Notes under the pieces: model-generated
Seen by the model: only the letters and a program-made list of their open reading frames with translations
What the model was told of the DNA's origin: nothing
Databases searched by the model: none
Assembly (NCBI GenBank): GCA_964587855.1
Contig: CAZPLT010000008.1
Span: forward strand, 1-38,818
DNA: 38,818 bases
Direction of reading: 5' to 3'
Origin: WRCA01 sp964587855
GTDB lineage: Bacteria > Pseudomonadota > Alphaproteobacteria > Rs-D84
Part shown: positions 7,529 through 16,409 of the stretch, one piece after another
Layout of the letters: every line of letters begins with the position of its first letter
Position numbering within the stretch: the first letter of the stretch is position 1
Made by a program: the position numbers and the translations under genes

Positions 7529-9955
7529 TTACTCTTGTGTTGTTTTTTTCAAGTATTCTTCTACGAATTGATTACCAAATTGTTTATATAAATCCTCGGC
7601 CAACAAAACTGACGAACGCCCAGATTCAAACAACCTTAACATATTACCAAGCCCACCAAGCTCTGTATTCAAAATCACAGATTCGTTGTTCACTGGCCGC
7701 GATAGCAATACTGCACGTTTTAAATTCGGATATGCTTTACCCTGGATAAATGCCATCTCCAAAGGATTTAAATTCCAGTGTTCGTAATCAGACGCGTCTG
7801 CCGCAGGATTTCGGAAGAACAAAACAGTTTGTGCTTGACCACGTACCACATCGCCTATACCCAATTTATCCAAAACGTTTGCCCGCTGAAATGCCGCCAT
7901 ATAGGCCTGTCTATTTTTTCTGCCTTCTTGTAGACCAACAACAAAATTATCACGGAACATTTTGTTTTCCAACATAGGCGCCGTTTCGTCTATCATAATC
8001 AATGCTGGATTTCCCCTGGCCACAGTTTCGGTATTTATTCTATGTAAAATATAAGAGATTACAGCAGGAGCAAGCGTTTCGTCAGCCAAAACATCAGTAA
8101 AATCAAATGTGGTTAAGCGCGAGAACAAATCCAAAGTATCAGCATTTTCATTAAATACACTGCCGTATTGTAAATCATCAACCCATTGTTTTAATGCAGG
8201 TCTCATTTTACCATCAGATGCAAAATTAGACACCCACAAGTTTTTCAATTTTCTTTGGTTTTCATCCAAATAATCAAAATTTACCGATACTGCGCGCGCA
8301 ATTTCATCCATAGATTGTGGATCTGATTGCCCAGAAAGTATCATTAGCCAACGGCGCAAAAAGGTACGATTTGCGTCTGTATCGTCCATCTTAAATGGAT
8401 TTAATTGTGTTTCAAATCCAGCCTCTATCCTGTCTTTGGATTTTGTTTTGGCTTTGAAGGTTAAATACTTTCCGCCGGTCGCAAGCGTAAATATTTCGGC
8501 ACCACGATTTCTATCAAAAAAGAATGCTTTTAATTTTGGATGCCGCATAGACATTGCAATCAAGAACGAGAACAATGTTGTTTTACCGCCACCAGTTGGG
8601 CCAATAGTCAAAGTATGTGCCACCGCAGCCGATGATTCAGAAACATGAAATTGAAATTGATATGGCGTTCCACTGCTGGTTGGGAACACAACCAATGGCC
8701 CAGGGCCCCAATCACAATTTGCAACTCCAACAGGAGAACTGGATAATGGAAAACTGGTTGCAGCAGTCATCGACAACAACTTAAAAGACCGTGGAAATAC
8801 ATCAAATCCAGGCATCAGCGAGAACCAAGACGGCTTCGCAGCAAATTTTTCAAAAACAGGTGATACGCCAAACCCAGCACAAATTTTATTAAACTCGTCT
8901 ACATGTTCTGCTAATTCTTCGGCGGTATCGCCAGATAAAACAAACAAAGGATAATAATCCATCAGGCTTTGATTTCCTGTTACGTTTTCATCCATAGAAT
9001 ATAATGCTTCGCCGATTTGTTGGGCGGCAACATCTTCGCTTTCGTTTTTATTAGAATCGCTGCTGGCCATTTTTTGACGAATAACCGTTTCTGTTTTTGC
9101 TGAACCCAAAACATTAAAACCACTCATACATATTAATTCTGTTTGTATAGTTCCAACTGTATCAAAAAACTCTTCATCCATAAAATCCGGCGACGTTTTA
9201 AATGATGCAACAGCTAAATATTTTTTATCCGTTCCGTGTGAAGCAAGTATTGTGCCATTTCTATTAAATTCAATTTCGTCAGCAGTCATTAAATTGGACA
9301 TGTTTGCGTCTGTTCTTAAAATGCTTGGTTTTGATACTGGCGATAAAATTCTGGCATATAACGATGCAAAGTTTTTATTAGAATTATGTTTTAATAATGT
9401 TGGTTTATATGCAGCCATTATCGACTCAAAATAATTTGATGTTTGTAATAATTTATCATGAGCCCCACCACGAATACTAATTACAGCATAATGGCTGTTT
9501 TTAAATATTTTTAATCCCTGAGCATTCCATTTGTCGCTAATTTTTTGTAATACTGGTTGATCAAATTCATAATTTGTATTTTTTTTAACAGAGTCTCGTA
9601 TTGTAAAAAATCGTATTGTAGTATCTGGATCTTTTATTTGATTTAATAATTGAGCACGCAATTCTAAAAATTTCTTCTTGGTGATATCATCGTGCATTGA
9701 CGTTTGAATTCCGGCAATTTCATATGCACGAACAACAGACCCATCCAGCAAGCCAATTGTTGCATTATCTGAATAAATAGAAGCAAAAGGTAAATAATCA
9801 GAATATTTTCTGTATCCAAATCTGGGCAGAACTATTTTTGATAAAACCCCGGAATATAAATAAATAATTAATACAAATAATAAAATTGCGCCAAACATTA
9901 CCAGTACAACCGGCGAAGAAATATCTGATACAAAAAAACTAAAAAAGTTATTCAC
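7529..9955 (-). CDS. virB4: VirB4-type T4SS ATPase
   Basis: The 808-residue protein is a type IV secretion ATPase of the VirB4/CagE/TrbE family. It has an N-terminal hydrophobic segment (about 15-38, VVLVMFGAILLFVLIIYLY) and a conserved N-terminal VirB4 domain. The C-terminal RecA-like ATPase has a Walker A GPTGGGKTT near residue 450, a Walker B ALIMIDETAPM near 650, and a downstream GLQEGRKNRQAYMAAFQ region. It would energise pilus or channel assembly at the inner membrane. Its start is only 3 bases after the virB3 stop, the usual virB3-virB4 order. No other T4SS genes (virB6, virB8-11, virD4) occur in this window, so they may be dispersed as in Rickettsiales. A membrane helix at the extreme N-terminus is somewhat unusual for VirB4. 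Confidence 0.93.
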   Translation of the reverse strand: MNNFFSFFVSDISSPVVLVMFGAILLFVLIIYLYSGVLSKIVLPRFGYRKYSDYLPFASIYSDNATIGLLDGSVVRAYEIAGIQTSMHDDITKKKFLELRAQLLNQIKDPDTTIRFFTIRDSVKKNTNYEFDQPVLQKISDKWNAQGLKIFKNSHYAVISIRGGAHDKLLQTSNYFESIMAAYKPTLLKHNSNKNFASLYARILSPVSKPSILRTDANMSNLMTADEIEFNRNGTILASHGTDKKYLAVASFKTSPDFMDEEFFDTVGTIQTELICMSGFNVLGSAKTETVIRQKMASSDSNKNESEDVAAQQIGEALYSMDENVTGNQSLMDYYPLFVLSGDTAEELAEHVDEFNKICAGFGVSPVFEKFAAKPSWFSLMPGFDVFPRSFKLLSMTAATSFPLSSSPVGVANCDWGPGPLVVFPTSSGTPYQFQFHVSESSAAVAHTLTIGPTGGGKTTLFSFLIAMSMRHPKLKAFFFDRNRGAEIFTLATGGKYLTFKAKTKSKDRIEAGFETQLNPFKMDDTDANRTFLRRWLMILSGQSDPQSMDEIARAVSVNFDYLDENQRKLKNLWVSNFASDGKMRPALKQWVDDLQYGSVFNENADTLDLFSRLTTFDFTDVLADETLAPAVISYILHRINTETVARGNPALIMIDETAPMLENKMFRDNFVVGLQEGRKNRQAYMAAFQRANVLDKLGIGDVVRGQAQTVLFFRNPAADASDYEHWNLNPLEMAFIQGKAYPNLKRAVLLSRPVNNESVILNTELGGLGNMLRLFESGRSSVLLAEDLYKQFGNQFVEEYLKKTTQE

Positions 9956-9958
9956 TTT

Positions 9959-10258
9959 TTAAACCTTTAAACTTTTTGGTATAAACTTTCCAAACAATCT
10001 TATTTTTGCTAAAATTATTTGTAACAACTGCGGTTCTTTTTTTGAATAAATCATCAAAATAAAATGAACCAGTATTACCGACAACAAGAAAAACAAAGGA
10101 TCTATTGGCATCTCAAAAGAAGACGTTGATATCATACCCGTTACAGAAACAATTATAAAAATCAGAAATTGCATAACAAAATTTAATATAGCCAAATTAT
10201 AAGGCACATAAAATATGCGCGCTGGATTAGCCAAGGATTTTAATACTTCTTGTTTCAT
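9959..10258 (-). CDS. virB3: VirB3-like T4SS inner-membrane protein
   Basis: The protein has 99 residues with two hydrophobic helices (about 23-44 and 54-70) and the VirB3 pattern: a short N-terminus with LANPARIFYVPYNLAILN, a central helix pair and a C-terminal KKEPQLLQIILAKIRLFGK. Size, topology and position directly upstream of virB4 all match VirB3, an inner-membrane component of type IV secretion systems. A conserved spacer of about 300 bases with an inverted repeat lies upstream and probably contains its promoter. Confidence 0.9.
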   Translation of the reverse strand: MKQEVLKSLANPARIFYVPYNLAILNFVMQFLIFIIVSVTGMISTSSFEMPIDPLFFLLSVILVHFILMIYSKKEPQLLQIILAKIRLFGKFIPKSLKV

Positions 10259-10523
10259 TATTCTCTCTTCCCTAATTTTAACAAAAAACAGGGGTTTTCA
10301 ACAAGCACAAAATTAAAACTTAAAAAAATGTTAATTTATTGAAAAAACTATCTTTTTATTATTTGTTTATTATAACTTCTTTCTTTCAACAAATTTATAT
10401 AAAGTTACACAAAACAGGCTTTTTTATGTTGAAAAGTTGTTGAAAGAAAGTTAAAAATTACTTTTAACAGTTTTAACACACACAATAAAAGAAACAATAA
10501 ATATAAATATATTATTATTTATT
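10259..10523. promoter_or_regulatory. AT-rich spacer upstream of virB3 with a 14-bp inverted repeat
   Basis: No gene is visible in this stretch. It contains a perfect inverted repeat, CTTTCTTTCAACAA (10379-10392) and TTGTTGAAAGAAAG (10437-10450), separated by 44 bases. Further TTTCAACA-like copies occur near 10295 and, inverted, near 10428. The stretch is very AT-rich. It should contain the virB3-virB4 promoter. I see no convincing DnaA-box cluster. Confidence 0.5.
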
Positions 10524-10550
10524 AAAAAAATTCCTGCATATAGCAGGAAT
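10524..10550 (-). terminator. Terminator of rpmJ
   Basis: An 8-bp stem (GCAGGAAT/ATTCCTGC) with a 5-base loop is followed on the minus strand by seven T. It lies 25 bases after the rpmJ stop. Confidence 0.88.
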
Positions 10551-10574
10551 CTTATAAATTATATGTTTTGTATT

Positions 10575-10706
10575 TTATCTTTTAAAACCTTGTTTAGCTT
10601 TAAATTTAGGTTTATCTGGATCAATCAAGATAATTTGTTTTCCGCGGCGAATTTGTTTAATATTGCCACGTTTTTTCCATCCTTTAAGGGAGCTTAAAAA
10701 CTTCAT
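10575..10706 (-). CDS. rpmJ: 50S ribosomal protein bL36
   Basis: A 43-residue ORF with ATG at 10706. Its sequence follows the zinc-free bL36 pattern: MKFLSSLKGWKKR at the start, then IRRGKQIILIDPDKPKFKAKQG, matching the family's (V/I)RRxGKIYVINKxNPRFKARQG-like core. It is rich in Lys and Arg and has the expected length (41-46). The zinc-binding cysteines of the C+ form are absent, as in the C- paralog common in Proteobacteria. It lies 38 bases downstream of the SufD-like gene on the same strand and ends in a good terminator. Confidence 0.9.
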   Translation of the reverse strand: MKFLSSLKGWKKRGNIKQIRRGKQIILIDPDKPKFKAKQGFKR

Positions 10707-10744
10707 AATGTTAACCTTTTATTATTTTGCCCGCAAATTATAGA

Positions 10745-11422
10745 TTAAAAAGTATCGTTTGTAAAGGCTTCCTCTAAAACTTTTTTAATTTCTTGGGCAG
10801 ATAACCCAGCAGACTGTAAAAACTGGATCTGTGGTGGCGAAGCACGCCAAATAAAGGCAGAGTGTCCAGCGGTATCTGGTATAGCAGAAATGTGTTGTTC
10901 TGGCGAGAATTGTATTTTTGCATCTGTAGCAGCCAAAGCAGCAAAACTGATGTCGGATCCGCACATATCACACCCAGGTTCTATTTCTGCGATTCCAAAT
11001 AATTTAGTTTCTGTTCCTGAATGGGCAACAATTTTATTTTCCAAAAAGATACCAGTGTTTTTAGAAAAGTGTTGCGCGGTCTCTTTAATAGAAAGAACAT
11101 CGAAGTTTTGCGCTAAAATTTTGCTACGAAAATCAGAATTTTTACCGGTGTTTTTAATAAAAATATTCAAAAAAGCCGGTGTTTTATTTGTTGTTTTTGC
11201 TGTAAAAAACACCTGTTGATTTGGTACGGATAATTCAAAAATTATATCTTTTTTTCCAGAAATTTCCCCGACATAAATAATATGAATTGGCAGATCATAA
11301 CTTTTTTCTAGTTTTGAATTGTTTGGTAGTGTTGATAATTCGGGCTGATAAACACCATTGCGAAAAACAATTGTTTCCGCAGGAAATGTTTTTATGTTGA
11401 ATTCTTCCCACAAGTAGTTCAT
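10745..11422 (-). CDS. Short SufD-like Fe-S cluster assembly protein
   Basis: A 225-residue protein whose C-terminal half resembles SufB/SufD: a beta-helical stretch (GIFLENKIVAHSGTETKLFG, residues about 125-145), then a region equivalent to the SufD end, with PQIQFLQSAGLSAQEIKKVLEEAF matching the family's LFYLRSRGIxEEEAxxLLxxAF. SufD works with SufB and SufC as a scaffold for Fe-S cluster assembly. Typical SufD has 400 or more residues, so the N-terminal helical domain and part of the beta-helix are missing. No sufB, sufC or sufS is adjacent. Its start is 27 bases from the divergent ychF start, so their promoters must overlap or lie inside the coding regions. It could be a minimal SufD or a diverged paralog. 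Confidence 0.65.
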   Translation of the reverse strand: MNYLWEEFNIKTFPAETIVFRNGVYQPELSTLPNNSKLEKSYDLPIHIIYVGEISGKKDIIFELSVPNQQVFFTAKTTNKTPAFLNIFIKNTGKNSDFRSKILAQNFDVLSIKETAQHFSKNTGIFLENKIVAHSGTETKLFGIAEIEPGCDMCGSDISFAALAATDAKIQFSPEQHISAIPDTAGHSAFIWRASPPQIQFLQSAGLSAQEIKKVLEEAFTNDTF

Positions 11423-11449
11423 ATTACTTGAATTATAAAGGATTTTATT

Positions 11450-12529
11450 ATGGGTTTCAATTGTGGAATTGTAGGGCTACCAAATGTTGGAAAGTCTACA
11501 TTGTTTAATGCTTTGACTGCTACCCAGGCAGCTGCAGCGCAAAATTACCCCTTTTGCACGATTGAACCGAATACTGGCAAGGTTATTGTTCCAGACGAAA
11601 TGCTGGAAAAATTGGCAATTTCTGCAAAGTCTCAGAAAATAATACCAACACAATTGGAAATAGTAGACATTGCCGGTTTGGTCAAGGGAGCAAGCGCCGG
11701 CGAGGGTTTGGGTAATAAATTCTTGGGGCATATTCAGGCGGTTGATGCAATAATCCATGTGATTCGTTGTTTCGAAGACAACGATATTGTTCATGTAAAT
11801 GGGAAAATAGATCCGCTGGACGATATTTCTACAATCGAGACCGAGTTGATGTTAGCGGACTTAGAAAGTGTGGAAAAACAAATTGTAAATTTAACCAAAA
11901 AAGCGCGCGGTCAAGATAAAGAGGCCATAAAACAACTGGAATCTGCGGAAAAAATTAAAGCAGACCTGGTAAAAGGGGTTCCTGCTCGTAAATCAGATGC
12001 GGCCTTTTCTGGTTTTCAACTGCTAACAGCAAAACCAATCATTTATGTTTGTAATGTTGAAGAAGTATCTGCTGCAACCGGAAATGAATTCTCGAAAGCA
12101 GTCATTAATAAAGTAGGTGGAGAATCACCAGTATTGGTAATTTCATCAAAAATAGAAATGGAGATTGCCCAAATTGCGGACCAGTCAGAAAGACAAATAT
12201 TCTTGTCAGATCTGGGATTGTCAGAATCAGGCCTGGATCAGGTTATAAAAACAGGATACAAAACACTCGGGTTGCAAACATTTTATACGGTTGGACCAAA
12301 AGAAGCACACGCTTGGACAATTTCTGTTGGTATGACCGCACCTCAGGCTGCGGGAAAAATTCATACTGATTTTGAAAAGGGCTTTATCCGCGCAGAAATA
12401 ATCCAGCCCGATGATTGGTTGAAATTCGGCGGCGAAGTCGCGGTAAAAGAAGCCGGAAAAATGCGATTGGTCGGTCGTGATTATATTATGCAGCCCGGCG
12501 ACATTTGTCATTTTTTATTTAATAATTAA
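11450..12529 (+). CDS. ychF: Obg-like ATPase YchF
   Basis: A 359-residue protein of usual length for YchF (363 in E. coli). The N-terminal G domain has G1 GLPNVGKS (residues 8-15), a switch/G3 region DIAGLVKGASAGEGLGNKFL with the YchF-specific form, and NVEE near residue 200 in place of NKxD, which explains the ATP preference. The C-terminal TGS domain carries QTFYTVGPKEAHAWTI and the ending DGDICHF-like QPGDICHFLFNN. YchF binds ribosomes and is implicated in stress responses. The upstream ribosome site is AAGGA. The gene overlaps the convergent dnaG by 4 bases and no terminator separates them. Confidence 0.96.
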   Translation: MGFNCGIVGLPNVGKSTLFNALTATQAAAAQNYPFCTIEPNTGKVIVPDEMLEKLAISAKSQKIIPTQLEIVDIAGLVKGASAGEGLGNKFLGHIQAVDAIIHVIRCFEDNDIVHVNGKIDPLDDISTIETELMLADLESVEKQIVNLTKKARGQDKEAIKQLESAEKIKADLVKGVPARKSDAAFSGFQLLTAKPIIYVCNVEEVSAATGNEFSKAVINKVGGESPVLVISSKIEMEIAQIADQSERQIFLSDLGLSESGLDQVIKTGYKTLGLQTFYTVGPKEAHAWTISVGMTAPQAAGKIHTDFEKGFIRAEIIQPDDWLKFGGEVAVKEAGKMRLVGRDYIMQPGDICHFLFNN

Positions 12530-14148
12530 ATTTCAGCAAGTTTATTTAATTTATCTGTGGCAGATTCAATTTCAGAGTCCAGAGCTTTGACGCGCTTTAA
12601 TGATTCTGGGGTTATTTCTTTTAATGCAGATATACGATCTGTTTGTAAATTATTTATATATTTTTTTAGTTTTATAGATACTATAAATTTTTCTGCATCT
12701 TCTTGATTCAATGCACATACAGCGCTTTTTGAATCATCAAAAGTTGCACCAATTTTTAATAAAAATTCAGAGTGTTTTTCAATCAATTCTGGATAAGTCG
12801 CCGCAATTTCAGATAAGGTTTTTTGAACCAAAGAATCAACGTTTGGAATTTGTGCCGCGTCACGCGTCACGCGTTTCGCGTCACGCGACCACTTGTGCCA
12901 CTGGTTGAATTTTCTTTGATTGTATTCTTGTTCAAATTCTGAACGCAAAGCTGTGTCTGTAATCTTCTTTGTTTCTGCTGATAAAAACTTTTCTGCGCGT
13001 GTTCGACCCCCGGGGGTTGAAATCAAAAAGTTCTTATTAGCAATATCCCACAAAAAATCAACCAGCGGTTGGGCAGACTCAATAATATTTTTCATCTGTG
13101 CCGTGCCTTCTGGTTTTTTTAATATTTCATCCGGATCTTTGCCGCCCGTAACAAATGCAAAACGAACATCAGAATTATCACGCAAAAATGGCATGATTAA
13201 ACCCGAGGCACGCGCTGCGGCTTTTTGTCCAGCGGTGTCCCCATCAAAACAAAAAGTTATATTACGATTTGATTTGCATAAAATTTGCAAATGATCTTCG
13301 GTCAGCGCAGTGCCCAGTGGCGCGACAGTCTCGGCAAAACCGTGTGTTTGCATTTGAATTGCGTCTATTTGACCCTCGACCACAATACTACGATTAGCCT
13401 TGTAAATCGCATCGCGCGCAAAATTTAATCCGAATATAGTTTGTCGTTTGTGGAAAAATTCTGTATCCGATGTATTTATATATTTTGGTTCTGACCCGTC
13501 CATTGAACGCCCGCTGAACGCAACAATTTGACCATGAACGTTAAAAATTGGAAACATTAACCTGTCGCGAAAAAAATCATGCAGACCATAATCCCCGCGG
13601 CGCACCAGACCGGTTGCGATAACGTTTGATTCTTTTTGATTACCAAATTTTGCAGACAATAAATTGTTTTTCGGTGCATACCCAATGCGATACTTTTTAA
13701 TCACTTCGTCTGTAAAGCCCCGCCCGCGGATGTATTCCAGCGCGGCGCGCCCAGATTCATCATATAATTTTTCAGAAAAAGTTTTCGCGGCCAATTCCAT
13801 AATTTCAAAGTATGAAATTTCGCGTGCCTGTTGTTCGGGCGATTTTGGTTTATAATCTGGTAATTTTAGGCCGGCCTGGGTCGCCAGTTCTTTGATTGCA
13901 TCAATGTATCCCATATTTTGGGATTTCATAACGAACGAAATAATATCGCCATGTTCCCCACAGCCAAAACAATGATAAAAACCCTTTTGCTCGTTCACAG
14001 AAAACGAAGCTGTTTTTTCATTATGAAATGGACAGCATCCCCAGTAATTTTGACCCTTTTTAATCAGCGGAACACGACGACCAACAACATCAACGATTGA
14101 TAATCGCTGACGCAGTTCATCGTTAAAATTGTTATCATAATTCGCCAA
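12526..14148 (-). CDS. dnaG: DNA primase DnaG
   Basis: The 540-residue protein begins with the primase zinc-binding domain: C39, H42, C60 and C63 in CPFHNEKTASF and FYHCFGCGEHGDIISF. The RNA polymerase domain follows with YAPKNNLL and FRDRLMFPIFN. The TOPRIM signature is VVEGQIDAIQMQ (about 258-270) and FCFDGDTAGQKAA (about 300-312). DnaG primes both DNA strands. It is shorter than the usual 580-640, mainly at the C-terminus, where the helicase-binding domain appears reduced. A GC-rich 7-base tandem repeat (12857-12887) falls in the linker between TOPRIM and C-terminal domains. Its start codon immediately follows the topA stop, indicating translational coupling. Confidence 0.95.
   Translation of the reverse strand: MANYDNNFNDELRQRLSIVDVVGRRVPLIKKGQNYWGCCPFHNEKTASFSVNEQKGFYHCFGCGEHGDIISFVMKSQNMGYIDAIKELATQAGLKLPDYKPKSPEQQAREISYFEIMELAAKTFSEKLYDESGRAALEYIRGRGFTDEVIKKYRIGYAPKNNLLSAKFGNQKESNVIATGLVRRGDYGLHDFFRDRLMFPIFNVHGQIVAFSGRSMDGSEPKYINTSDTEFFHKRQTIFGLNFARDAIYKANRSIVVEGQIDAIQMQTHGFAETVAPLGTALTEDHLQILCKSNRNITFCFDGDTAGQKAAARASGLIMPFLRDNSDVRFAFVTGGKDPDEILKKPEGTAQMKNIIESAQPLVDFLWDIANKNFLISTPGGRTRAEKFLSAETKKITDTALRSEFEQEYNQRKFNQWHKWSRDAKRVTRDAAQIPNVDSLVQKTLSEIAATYPELIEKHSEFLLKIGATFDDSKSAVCALNQEDAEKFIVSIKLKKYINNLQTDRISALKEITPESLKRVKALDSEIESATDKLNKLAEI
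12857..12887. repeat. 7-base tandem repeat inside dnaG
   Basis: GCGTCAC is found at 12857, 12864 and 12878, with a variant GCGTTTC at 12871 and a partial copy at 12885. The unit length is not a multiple of three, so unit gain or loss would shift the dnaG frame. It encodes the charged linker near RDAKRVTRDAAQ and is clearly more GC-rich than its surroundings. Confidence 0.8.
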
Positions 14149-16407
14149 TTATTTTTTTCTTCCCCATGCTTTTTTAGTGCTGGGCTTTTTGTTGTTTATC
14201 AAATCAGCTGCGGTTTCCAAATCTGGTTCTTCTTTGACACTGACATTAACCTTGTTACTGGAAATATATGCGCCGTATCTGCCGGTTGCAAAATATAAAA
14301 TGGGCTTTCCGGTTTTTGGATTTGTTCCGATATCGATGCCTTCGGCCTTTTTACCGGCGTTTTCCAACAATTCTTTGGCGATTTCCAAAGTTATTGTATC
14401 TGAATTATATTTTTTTGCAGATGCGTTTTTTGTGCCATCCGATACATACGCGCCAAATTTTCCAATTTTGAATGTTATCCCGTCACCCAATTCCAATGGC
14501 CCATTGTTTGATGTTTTTGTTTCTCCGTCTGCACCGATAACTTCTTTGGATAGGTCGAGTGTATATTTGCATGTCGGATAATTGCTGCATGCCAAAAATG
14601 CGCCGTATTTTGATACCTTTAATGACAGCTCGCCATTCTTACATTCCGGGCATTTTGTATTTCCGTCAGGAAACAAATGTTTTTGCAAAGCATTGTTTAC
14701 AGCCGTCATAACATCTGGATTTGAAACCCCCTGGGCAGTTTTAACAAGTGGAGAAAATGCACCCCAAAATTCATTCAAAGCTTTCCCGCGTGCCAACGCA
14801 CCATTTGAAACATCGTCCAGAGAATCTTCGGTTTTTGCAGTAAAGTTCACATCAACAATGTCAGTGAAATATTTTGTTAAAAATGCGGTAAGCAACCATC
14901 CCGATGGGGTTGGGAAAAATCTGTGTTTTTCATTTTTCACATATTCACGATCAACAATTGTGCTCATGATGCTTGAATAAGTTGATGGACGACCGATACC
15001 CAATTCTTCCAGCTTTTTAATCAGGGACGCTTCGGAATATCTGGCGGGGGGTTGTGTAAAATGTTGTTCTGGTAATAATTTTACAATTTCAATTTTGTCG
15101 CCAACTGATAATTGTGGTAATTTTGTTTCTTCGTCATCGTCGTCAGAATCGTCTTTGCCTTCGACATAAACTTTTAAAAATCCATCAAAAGTCCGCGTTG
15201 TTCCAACAGCATGAAATACAGCGACTTTGTTATCTGTTTCAATATCAACAATAACAGAATCAAATTCAGCATTGGTCATCTGACATGCAATTGTGCGTTT
15301 CCAAATTAAATCATAAAGTTTATCTTCGTCCCCGCCAATATCGGCGCTGGCGAGGTCCGCAGTTGTTGGGCGAATTGCTTCGTGTGCTTCTTGGGCGTTC
15401 TTGGATTTTGTTACATAAATATTCGCTGACTTTGGTAAAAAGGTATCACCATATTCACTGCTAATATATTCGCGAATTGACTGAACGGCATCTATAGATA
15501 AATTGGTAGAATCAGTACGGATATATGTAATAAGCCCCGCTTCATACAATTTTTGCGCAGCAACACTGGTGCGTTTCGCAGAAAAATATAATTTACGCGC
15601 AGCTTCTTGTTGCAATGTGCTGGTGGTAAATGGCGCGGCAGGTTTTCGGGATGTTTTCTTTTTTTCAATTTCTGATACTTTTGCAGAAATTATAGGAGAA
15701 CCGATTTTTGATAAAATTTCGTCCATTGAATTTTTATTCTCAACAGACATCTTATCAATTTTTTTATTATTAAATTTTATAAGGCTTGAAACAAAGTTGC
15801 TTTTGTCTTTATTACATTCTGCCTTTAATGACCAGTATTCAACTGGCTTAAACGCTTCTATTTCGCGTTCACGATCAACAACCAATGCAACCGCCACGGA
15901 TTGAACGCGCCCCGCACTGCGCCCCATATTTTTGCGCCACAAAACTGGCGATAATTTAAATCCAATTAAATAATCCAGTGCGCGGCGAACCAGATAGGCA
16001 TCAACTAGGTTTTGATCAATTTCACGAGGTTTTTCAATTGCCTCTAAAATGGCTTTCTTTGTAATTTCATTAAATACCACGCGGAAGATTTGTTTGTTTT
16101 TTAATGCCCCACGAGAATTTAAAATGTCCAGCAAATGCCATGAAATGGCTTCTCCTTCGCGATCAGGATCGCTGGCCAGATAAACAGAATCTGCTTTTTT
16201 AACTTCGTCTAAAATTAATTTAATTTGTTTTTCTTTGCCTGGCATAATTTGCCATTTCATGGCAAAATCATTTTCAGTATCAACAGATCCGTCTTCGGGA
16301 ACCAAATCTCGCACATGTCCAACAGATGCCACAACGTGCCAACCAGAGCCCAGATATTTTTCAATAGTTTTTGCTTTTGCCGGAGATTCAACGATAAGTA
16401 ATTTCAT
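14149..16407 (-). CDS. topA: DNA topoisomerase I
   Basis: A type IA topoisomerase of about 752 residues that relaxes negative supercoils. The TOPRIM domain opens the protein (LLIVESPAKAKTIEKYLG) and includes SDPDREGEAISWHL (about 65-78). The nucleophilic Tyr is in LITYIRTDSTNL (about residue 295). The C-terminal part has one intact four-cysteine zinc ribbon (CPECKNGELSLKVSKYGAFLACSNYPTCKYT region) and two cysteine-less repeats with KFGAYVSDG and RYGAYISS, then a basic tail. I choose ATG at 16407 over an upstream TTG at 16413; with this start the gene begins 2 bases after the rodA stop (16410). dnaG follows without a gap. The linkage rodA-topA-dnaG suggests one transcript from mreC onwards. 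Confidence 0.96.
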   Translation of the reverse strand: MKLLIVESPAKAKTIEKYLGSGWHVVASVGHVRDLVPEDGSVDTENDFAMKWQIMPGKEKQIKLILDEVKKADSVYLASDPDREGEAISWHLLDILNSRGALKNKQIFRVVFNEITKKAILEAIEKPREIDQNLVDAYLVRRALDYLIGFKLSPVLWRKNMGRSAGRVQSVAVALVVDREREIEAFKPVEYWSLKAECNKDKSNFVSSLIKFNNKKIDKMSVENKNSMDEILSKIGSPIISAKVSEIEKKKTSRKPAAPFTTSTLQQEAARKLYFSAKRTSVAAQKLYEAGLITYIRTDSTNLSIDAVQSIREYISSEYGDTFLPKSANIYVTKSKNAQEAHEAIRPTTADLASADIGGDEDKLYDLIWKRTIACQMTNAEFDSVIVDIETDNKVAVFHAVGTTRTFDGFLKVYVEGKDDSDDDDEETKLPQLSVGDKIEIVKLLPEQHFTQPPARYSEASLIKKLEELGIGRPSTYSSIMSTIVDREYVKNEKHRFFPTPSGWLLTAFLTKYFTDIVDVNFTAKTEDSLDDVSNGALARGKALNEFWGAFSPLVKTAQGVSNPDVMTAVNNALQKHLFPDGNTKCPECKNGELSLKVSKYGAFLACSNYPTCKYTLDLSKEVIGADGETKTSNNGPLELGDGITFKIGKFGAYVSDGTKNASAKKYNSDTITLEIAKELLENAGKKAEGIDIGTNPKTGKPILYFATGRYGAYISSNKVNVSVKEEPDLETAADLINNKKPSTKKAWGRKK

Positions 16408-16409
16408 AA

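Noticed and set aside
10259..10523. Replication-origin-like AT-rich region with repeats
   Set aside because: No cluster of DnaA boxes close to TTATCCACA and no typical origin neighbours are visible; TTAA-rich stretches do not match the CtrA box spacing.
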